From the NCBI GenBank assembly GCA_003223675.1, contig QHVW01000207.1, forward strand, positions 1 to 11,003: 11,003 nucleotides of DNA. The letters run 5' to 3'. The notes under the pieces were generated by a model, which was given only the letters and a program-made list of their open reading frames with translations, ran no database searches and had not been told where the DNA came from. Both the position numbers and the translations under genes were made by a program. Positions 6,210 to 11,003 of the stretch are shown here, piece after piece. Within the stretch, counting starts at the first letter, position 1; each line of letters starts with the position of its first letter. The stretch comes from Acidobacteriota bacterium (GTDB lineage Bacteria; Acidobacteriota; Thermoanaerobaculia; Multivoradales; UBA5704).

Positions 6210-6926
6210 GTGACCGACCGTCTTTGTGCCGCCATCCTCCTGAGCCTGCTGGTGCTCCCGGCCCAGGCCGCGCCGAAACCGGCCGCCAAAGGTGAGATCG
6301 CCTGGAAGATGGTCAAGGTCCGGCACGGACGCTTCCAGGCTCCTCACCTCACCCGGTACCGCGACCCCAAGGTGGTGAAGTCCGTGAACCGGCAGATCGA
6401 CGCCATCATCGCCGATCTCGGGTGCGGTCCGGAGAAAGAGGGGAAAGATGGCCTGGAGATCGGGACATCCGTAAAGCTCGCCGCCCGGGACATCTTCAGC
6501 GTCTACATCTCCGGCTCGTACTTCTGCGGCACCTATCCCGAGAACGACGACAAGCGTTCGACCACCTTCGATCTACGGACCGGACGGCCCGTCGAATTCG
6601 AGGGGTTGTTCAAGGACTACACGCGAGACCGGCGGGCGATCCTCTCGACGATCTTCGCTGACCAGGTCGCGGAGGCCGAGAAACATCCTCGACCGGAAAA
6701 TCCCGACCCCAATGACGACGGCTCCTGCGACAAGGATCCCTGGTTGTACGCCCTGGACGACCTGGAGGAGGGTTCCTACACCTTCAATTTCGCTTCGAAC
6801 GGGTTGGAGGTCCAACCCGACTGGCCGCATGTCGTCGAGGCCTGCGAGGAGCGGGTGACCGTGCCCTACGAGAAGCTCAAGCCGTACGCAGCCCCGAGGG
6901 GATTGCTGGAGCGGATGCTCGACTAG
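6210..6926 (+). CDS. Secreted four-cysteine protein resembling DUF3298/RsiV C-terminal domain
   Basis: This 238-residue protein starts with GTG at 6210, five bases after AGGAG (6200-6204). The signal peptide MTDRLCAAILLSLLVLPAQA probably ends at Ala20. The body looks like the DUF3298 (RsiV/PdaC C-terminal) fold: VKSVNRQIDAIIADL, a strand FSVYISGSYFCGTYPEN, the STTFDLRTGRPVEFEGLFKD motif typical of that family, and a final strand and helix FASNGLEVQP and VTVPYEKLKPYAA. Four cysteines remain after cleavage (GCGPE, FCGTY, SCDKD, EACEE), which suggests two disulfides and an extracytoplasmic location. Function is unknown; related domains occur in anti-sigma and envelope proteins. The longer open frame upstream of 6210 only shadows the permease gene. 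Confidence 0.68.
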   Translation: MTDRLCAAILLSLLVLPAQAAPKPAAKGEIAWKMVKVRHGRFQAPHLTRYRDPKVVKSVNRQIDAIIADLGCGPEKEGKDGLEIGTSVKLAARDIFSVYISGSYFCGTYPENDDKRSTTFDLRTGRPVEFEGLFKDYTRDRRAILSTIFADQVAEAEKHPRPENPDPNDDGSCDKDPWLYALDDLEEGSYTFNFASNGLEVQPDWPHVVEACEERVTVPYEKLKPYAAPRGLLERMLD

Positions 6927-6936
6927 GATCTTGAAA

Positions 6937-6955
6937 TCAGCCCCGAAGGGGCTGA
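6937..6955. terminator. Hairpin between convergent genes, possible bidirectional terminator
   Basis: TCAGCCCC pairs perfectly with GGGGCTGA across a three-base loop. It sits exactly between the converging stops at 6926 (+) and 6957 (-). No long T-run follows on either strand (only TTTC on the minus strand), so termination is plausible but not proven. It could also be a short repeat element. Confidence 0.5.
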
Positions 6956-6956
6956 C

Positions 6957-7178
6957 CTACTCTCCCAATCCTCTCAGGAGCGCTTCGATACCTGCCTGCT
7001 CGAGATCTTCATCAAGGTCGAGCTCGGAGCCTCCATGCTCTGCGGCAAACGCGGCGATCTCGGCATGACGATCTTCGGGCTGGTGCTCGTTATGCCGAGC
7101 GGCTACATCAGACTCTCCGGAATTGAACCTTGCTCCAAGAATAGCGTAGACAGCATCCAAGTGCTCGTCCTCGTCCAT
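6957..7178 (-). CDS. Small acidic protein of unknown function, antitoxin-like in size and context
   Basis: The 73-residue product begins MDEDEHLDAVYAILGARF and continues NSGESDVAARHNEHQPEDRH, ending in acidic helices DLDEDLEQAGIEALLRGLGE. It starts at the ATG read on the minus strand from 7178, preceded by an AAGGGAG ribosome-binding site about ten bases upstream. The longer minus frame to 7592 is antisense to the neighbouring gene and is not adopted. The codons are noticeably less GC-rich than those of the flanking operons (for example AGG TTC AAT TCC, GAT GTA), which hints at acquisition. I do not recognise a named family. Size, acidity, the SGxSDV-H pattern and the divergent partner with a shared palindrome fit a small antitoxin or regulator, but no toxin follows it. 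Confidence 0.6.
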   Translation of the reverse strand: MDEDEHLDAVYAILGARFNSGESDVAARHNEHQPEDRHAEIAAFAAEHGGSELDLDEDLEQAGIEALLRGLGE

Positions 7179-7203
7179 GGATAGAAATCTCCCTTTGACG
7201 AGT

Positions 7204-7219
7204 CCATAGTGTACTATGG
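7204..7219. promoter_or_regulatory. 16-bp palindrome centred between two divergent small genes, probable operator
   Basis: CCATAGT-GT-ACTATGG is a perfect 7-bp inverted repeat with a two-base centre. Its midpoint (7211.5) lies within two bases of the middle of the 63-base gap between the starts at 7178 (-) and 7242 (+). Such a site could control both promoters together, as in autoregulated toxin-antitoxin loci. No regulator is shown. Confidence 0.6.
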
Positions 7220-7241
7220 TCCCGGATACTGGAGACCTAAG

Positions 7242-7628
7242 ATGGATGACGCCCTCGCTGCCCGCCGCTTCCGTACCGCCATGGACCTCTTCGAGACCGG
7301 AGTGGAGATGATGCGGCAGAACCTTCGCCGGCAGTTCCCCGAAGCGGACGAGAAGGAGATCGCGGCGCGTCTGGCACAGTGGCTCCAGGAGCGGCCGGGA
7401 GCAGAGTTTGGGGATTGTGACGGACGGCCCGTCCCCTGGCCTCGCCCATCCTCCCCTCCCTCTTCCCAGCAGCAGACCCCGTTGGAGGAGAAGCTCGCGG
7501 GCTACGAGTATCGTCCCGCACTTCGCCCATACCGCCCGACTCCCGCCGAGAAAGGGAGTGGTGTCAGCGACGTCAGCGTCAACCACGACCACTATCTCGC
7601 CGAAGAGGATCCGGAGCCTCAGAAGTAG
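7242..7628 (+). CDS. Small two-part protein, helical N-terminus plus antitoxin-like tail, unknown function
   Basis: The 128-residue product starts at ATG 7242, seven bases after GGAG (7231-7234). The GTG at 7209 falls in the palindrome and is less likely. Residues 1-63 (LAARRFRTAMDLFETGVEMM, RQNLRRQFPEADEKEIAARL, QWLQERPGAEFGD) form a helical, charged module. It resembles small proteins that I associate, from memory only, with genes for AbiEii-type nucleotidyltransferase toxins. A Pro/Ser/Gln-rich low-complexity stretch follows (about residues 66-83). The tail EEKLAGYEYRPALRPYRP and GSGVSDVSVNHDHYLAEED looks like the C-terminus of other small antitoxin-type proteins. No nucleotidyltransferase is downstream; the suf promoter begins 12 bases after the stop. 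It may be an intact two-domain protein or a fusion left by decay of a toxin-antitoxin locus. Confidence 0.62.
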   Translation: MDDALAARRFRTAMDLFETGVEMMRQNLRRQFPEADEKEIAARLAQWLQERPGAEFGDCDGRPVPWPRPSSPPSSQQQTPLEEKLAGYEYRPALRPYRPTPAEKGSGVSDVSVNHDHYLAEEDPEPQK

Positions 7629-7640
7629 CCTCCCCCCTGG

Positions 7641-7668
7641 TTGACAATCCCCCCACCCCTGCTATCAT
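7641..7668 (+). promoter_or_regulatory. Sigma70-type promoter of the suf operon
   Basis: TTGACA (7641-7646), a 16-base spacer and TATCAT (7663-7668) match the -35/-10 consensus well. The predicted transcript would start near 7675 and have a leader of about 58 bases before the regulator gene. The promoter stands out in the GC-rich background. Confidence 0.75.
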
Positions 7669-7679
7669 CCAGGGGAATT

Positions 7680-7716
7680 CGTACTGTTTCGGTACGGTTT
7701 TCTCTATTGGACAGTA
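7680..7716. promoter_or_regulatory. Candidate binding region for the Rrf2 regulator
   Basis: Just downstream of the -10 box are overlapping symmetric elements. CGTAC (7680-7684) is inverted as GTACG (7692-7696), GTAC-N-GTTT occurs as a direct repeat at 7681 and 7692, and TACTGT (7682-7687) is inverted as ACAGTA (7711-7716). Binding here would block transcription from the promoter, which fits autorepression by the Rrf2 protein encoded next. Which element is used cannot be said. Confidence 0.45.
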
Positions 7717-7732
7717 GAAGGGGCGGGACCGC

Positions 7733-8206
7733 ATGATCCGCATCACCAAACAGACCGACTACGGGATCGTCCTCCTGACGCATCTCGCGGCGCACCCGGA
7801 CCGGCAGTACGCGGCTCCGGAGCTGGCCGCCGAGGCGCGGCTGCCGCTGCCCATGGTCAGCAAGATCCTCAAGCTCCTGGCGCGCGACGGGCTTCTCGCC
7901 TCGCACCGCGGCGTCAAGGGGGGATACTGCCTGGCCCGGCCGGCGGAGGAGATCTCGATGGCCGAGATTATCGCCGCCCTGGAAGGGCCGATCGCCATCA
8001 CCGAGTGCATCAGCGTCGAGAGCGACTGCTCGCACGAGGCCCTCTGCCCGGTGAGCGCCAACTGGCGCCGCATCAACCAGGCGGTGCGCACGGCCCTGGA
8101 AGGGGTCTCGCTGGCGGAGATGGCCCGGCCCAAAATGCAGACGGCGCAGAAGCTGGTCACCCTCGGACACGGCACGTTCGCGGGGTCTCAGCTCCAAGAG
8201 GTTTGA
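7733..8206 (+). CDS. Rrf2-family Fe-S-sensing regulator of the SUF operon
   Basis: This 157-residue transcription factor has an N-terminal winged helix. RITKQTDYGIVLLTHLA (residues 3-19) is followed by the recognition region LPMVSKILKLLARDGLL (39-55) and the wing HRGVKGGYCLARP (58-70). The C-terminal part holds three cysteines, Cys92, Cys99 and Cys105, in ITEC, SDCSH and LCPVSANW, placed like the cluster ligands of IscR and of the SUF-linked Rrf2 regulators (TIGR02944 type). It probably binds a labile Fe-S cluster and derepresses the operon when clusters are short. It lies 19 bases before sufB and behind its own promoter. AAGGGG precedes the ATG by about ten bases. This is not the DeoR-like SufR of cyanobacteria. 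Confidence 0.9.
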   Translation: MIRITKQTDYGIVLLTHLAAHPDRQYAAPELAAEARLPLPMVSKILKLLARDGLLASHRGVKGGYCLARPAEEISMAEIIAALEGPIAITECISVESDCSHEALCPVSANWRRINQAVRTALEGVSLAEMARPKMQTAQKLVTLGHGTFAGSQLQEV

Positions 8207-8225
8207 ATTCAGATCGAGGTAAGCC

Positions 8226-9677
<1,452 letters not shown>

Positions 9678-9700
9678 TTTTTTTGAAAAAGACCATGGAT

Positions 9701-9706
9701 AGGGAG
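9701..9706 (+). promoter_or_regulatory. Ribosome-binding site deciding the sufC start
   Basis: AGGGAG lies six bases before ATG 9713. In-frame TTG 9683 and ATG 9695 lack such a site and would add residues before the conserved MLEIRNL start. Confidence 0.7.
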
Positions 9707-9712
9707 ACGGGA

Positions 9713-10492
9713 ATGCTCGAGATCAGGAATCTCCACGCGTCGGTGGAGGGCAACGAGATCCTCAAGGGGATCGATCTGACAGTCCAGCCGGGCGAGGTGC
9801 ACGCGATCATGGGGCCGAACGGCTCGGGCAAGAGCACGCTCGCCCGGGTGCTGGCCGGCCAGGAGGCCTACGAGGTCACCGCCGGCCAGGTGCTGTACGA
9901 CGGCAAGGACCTGCTGGAGATGGACCCCGAGGACCGGGCCCGCGAAGGGGTGTTCATGGCCTTCCAGTACCCGGTCGAGATCCCGGGGGTGGGCAACACC
10001 TACTTCCTCAAGGCGGCGCTCAACGCCGTGCGCAAGCACCGCGGCCTGCACGAGATGGACGCCATCGAGTTCCTCAAGATGGTGCGCGGCAAGATGAAGC
10101 TGGTGCAGATGGACGAGACGCTGCTCAACCGGCCGGTCAACGAGGGGTTCTCGGGCGGCGAAAAGAAGCGCAACGAGATCTTCCACATGGCGGTGCTGGA
10201 GCCGCGGCTCTGCATCCTCGATGAGACCGACTCCGGGCTCGACATCGACGCCCTGCGCATCGTGGCCGACGGCGTCAACGCCCTGCGCGCCAAGGACCGC
10301 TCGTTCCTGGTGATCACCCACTACCAGCGGCTGCTCAACTACATCGTGCCGGACTTCGTGCACGTGCTGGTGGACGGCCGCTTCGTCCGCTCGGGCGGCA
10401 AGGAGCTGGCCCTGGAGCTGGAGGAGAAGGGGTACTCCTGGCTCGAGGGGATGACCCCCGAGCAGATCGCGGCGCAGCCGGTGGGGGCCTGA
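9713..10492 (+). CDS. sufC: SUF system ATPase SufC
   Basis: SufC is a soluble ABC-type ATPase that dimerises and drives conformational change of SufB and SufD. The 259-residue product shows every motif: Walker A GPNGSGKST (residues 34-42), Q-loop AFQYPVEIPGV, ABC signature FSGGEKKRNE (from 146, with F in place of the more usual L), Walker B CILDETDSGLDIDAL (Asp170, Glu171) and the switch His203 in ITHY. Length and the ending GYSWLEGMTPEQ are typical. The 35-base gap from sufB holds an odd T7-G-A5 tract. It ends four bases before sufD, so the genes are cotranscribed. Confidence 0.98.
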   Translation: MLEIRNLHASVEGNEILKGIDLTVQPGEVHAIMGPNGSGKSTLARVLAGQEAYEVTAGQVLYDGKDLLEMDPEDRAREGVFMAFQYPVEIPGVGNTYFLKAALNAVRKHRGLHEMDAIEFLKMVRGKMKLVQMDETLLNRPVNEGFSGGEKKRNEIFHMAVLEPRLCILDETDSGLDIDALRIVADGVNALRAKDRSFLVITHYQRLLNYIVPDFVHVLVDGRFVRSGGKELALELEEKGYSWLEGMTPEQIAAQPVGA

Positions 10493-10496
10493 GGTC

Positions 10497-11003
10497 ATGC
10501 CGGTGATTGAAACCCGGGAGAGCGCCATCGCGGGCGCCATTCAGGGGGTCGATGGATACCTCGCGGAATTCGAGCGCTTCGAGCGGAGTCTGAACGATCC
10601 CGCCTGGCTGCAGGCGATGCGCCGGCAGGCGATCGCGCGCTTCGCGGAGCTGGGCTTCCCCACCCTCCGCCAGGAGGAGTGGCGGCTCACCAACGTGGCT
10701 CCGGTGACCCAGGGCGCCTTCCGCTGGCCGGACGGGGACCCGGACGCCGTGGCTCCGAGCCTGCTTGGAGCCCACGTCTTCGACGCCGCCGCGCGGCTGG
10801 TGTTCGTGGACGGCCGCTTCTCCCCCCGCCTCTCCTCTGTGGGCGAGCTGCCCTCGGGGACGATCGTGGCCAGCCTGGCCGAGGTGCTGGCGCGGGAGCC
10901 CGAGCGGCTCGAGCCCTGGCTTGCCCGCTTCGCGAAATTCGATCGCCATCCGTTCGTGGCGCTCAACACCGCCTTCCTGCGCGACGGCGCCTTCATCTAC
11001 GTC
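10497..11003 (+). CDS. sufD: SufD, N-terminal part, cut by the window end
   Basis: SufD pairs with SufB in the SufBC2D scaffold and is needed for iron acquisition. The frame from ATG 10497 runs to the window end without a stop (169 codons). It shows the SufD N-terminal helical domain: VDGYLAEFERFERSL, then the motif FPTLRQEEWRLTNVAPV (residues 54-70), which corresponds to the family's TRKEEWRYTN pattern. The start of the beta-helix core follows (RLVFVDGRFSPRLS, FVALNTAFLRDGAFIYV). GAGG overlaps the sufC stop just before the start, which implies coupling. The remaining ~250 residues and probably sufS and partners lie beyond the window. Confidence 0.94.
   Translation, partial: MPVIETRESAIAGAIQGVDGYLAEFERFERSLNDPAWLQAMRRQAIARFAELGFPTLRQEEWRLTNVAPVTQGAFRWPDGDPDAVAPSLLGAHVFDAAARLVFVDGRFSPRLSSVGELPSGTIVASLAEVLAREPERLEPWLARFAKFDRHPFVALNTAFLRDGAFIYV

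Noticed and set aside
7195..7217. TTGACG and TACTAT as a promoter for the small plus-strand gene
   Set aside because: The spacing is only 11 bases, too short for sigma70. The TACTAT is part of the palindrome.
7179..7592. N-terminal extension of the small minus-strand gene
   Set aside because: The extension is antisense to the 7242-7628 gene, while ATG at 7178 has its own ribosome-binding site.
5045..7680. Identical 11-mer CAGGGGAATTC at 5045-5055 and 7670-7680
   Set aside because: Several shared 11-mers are expected by chance in 11 kb, and the match does not extend.

Overview
The window is GC-rich bacterial DNA with tightly packed genes, nearly all on the + strand. Palindromic repeat elements sit between genes and, in one case, inside a gene. 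The combination of a gas vesicle (gvp) cluster, an Rrf2-led SUF operon and interspersed GC-rich palindromes would fit an Acidobacteriota-like or similar environmental lineage. That placement is a weak inference, because nothing here is a taxonomic marker.

Bases 1-4890 are the distal part of a gas vesicle operon. In order it holds a GvpL/F-family gene cut by the window edge, gvpG, a double-domain ArsA/Get3-type ATPase, a second gvpL/F, a small GvpA/J/M/S-family gene that lies inside overlapping frames (68 aa), a third gvpL/F, and gvpK. From the ATPase onward each start overlaps the preceding stop as ATGA, so translation is probably coupled. The main shell gene gvpA and gvpN are not in the window and probably lie upstream.

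Two palindromic elements interrupt this operon. One has 27-bp perfect arms, supplies the gvpG stop codon and ends one base before the ATPase start. The other is a pair of inverted 22-bp palindromes inside the ATPase gene. It is translated in frame as the linker between the two ATPase halves.

One base after the gvpK stop begins the most striking structure: eight units of exactly 20 bp (4891-5050). Each carries an 11-bp AT-rich core, AAACAWTGTTT, whose central base switches between A and T. It codes for nothing convincing and looks like a phased protein-binding array or a string of RNA hairpins.

Bases 5101-6926 encode an exported HupE/UreJ_2-type membrane protein, probably a metal permease, and a secreted four-cysteine protein resembling the DUF3298/RsiV C-terminal domain. 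Two small divergent genes (6957-7178 minus, 7242-7628 plus) follow. They share an intergenic region with a 16-bp palindrome almost exactly at its centre and have the look of a toxin-antitoxin-type locus or its remnant.

Bases 7641-11003 are a SUF iron-sulfur cluster assembly operon. It has a clear sigma70-like promoter, a cysteine-containing Rrf2 regulator, sufB, sufC and the first 169 codons of sufD. The regulator presumably senses Fe-S status and controls the scaffold complex SufBC2D encoded behind it.
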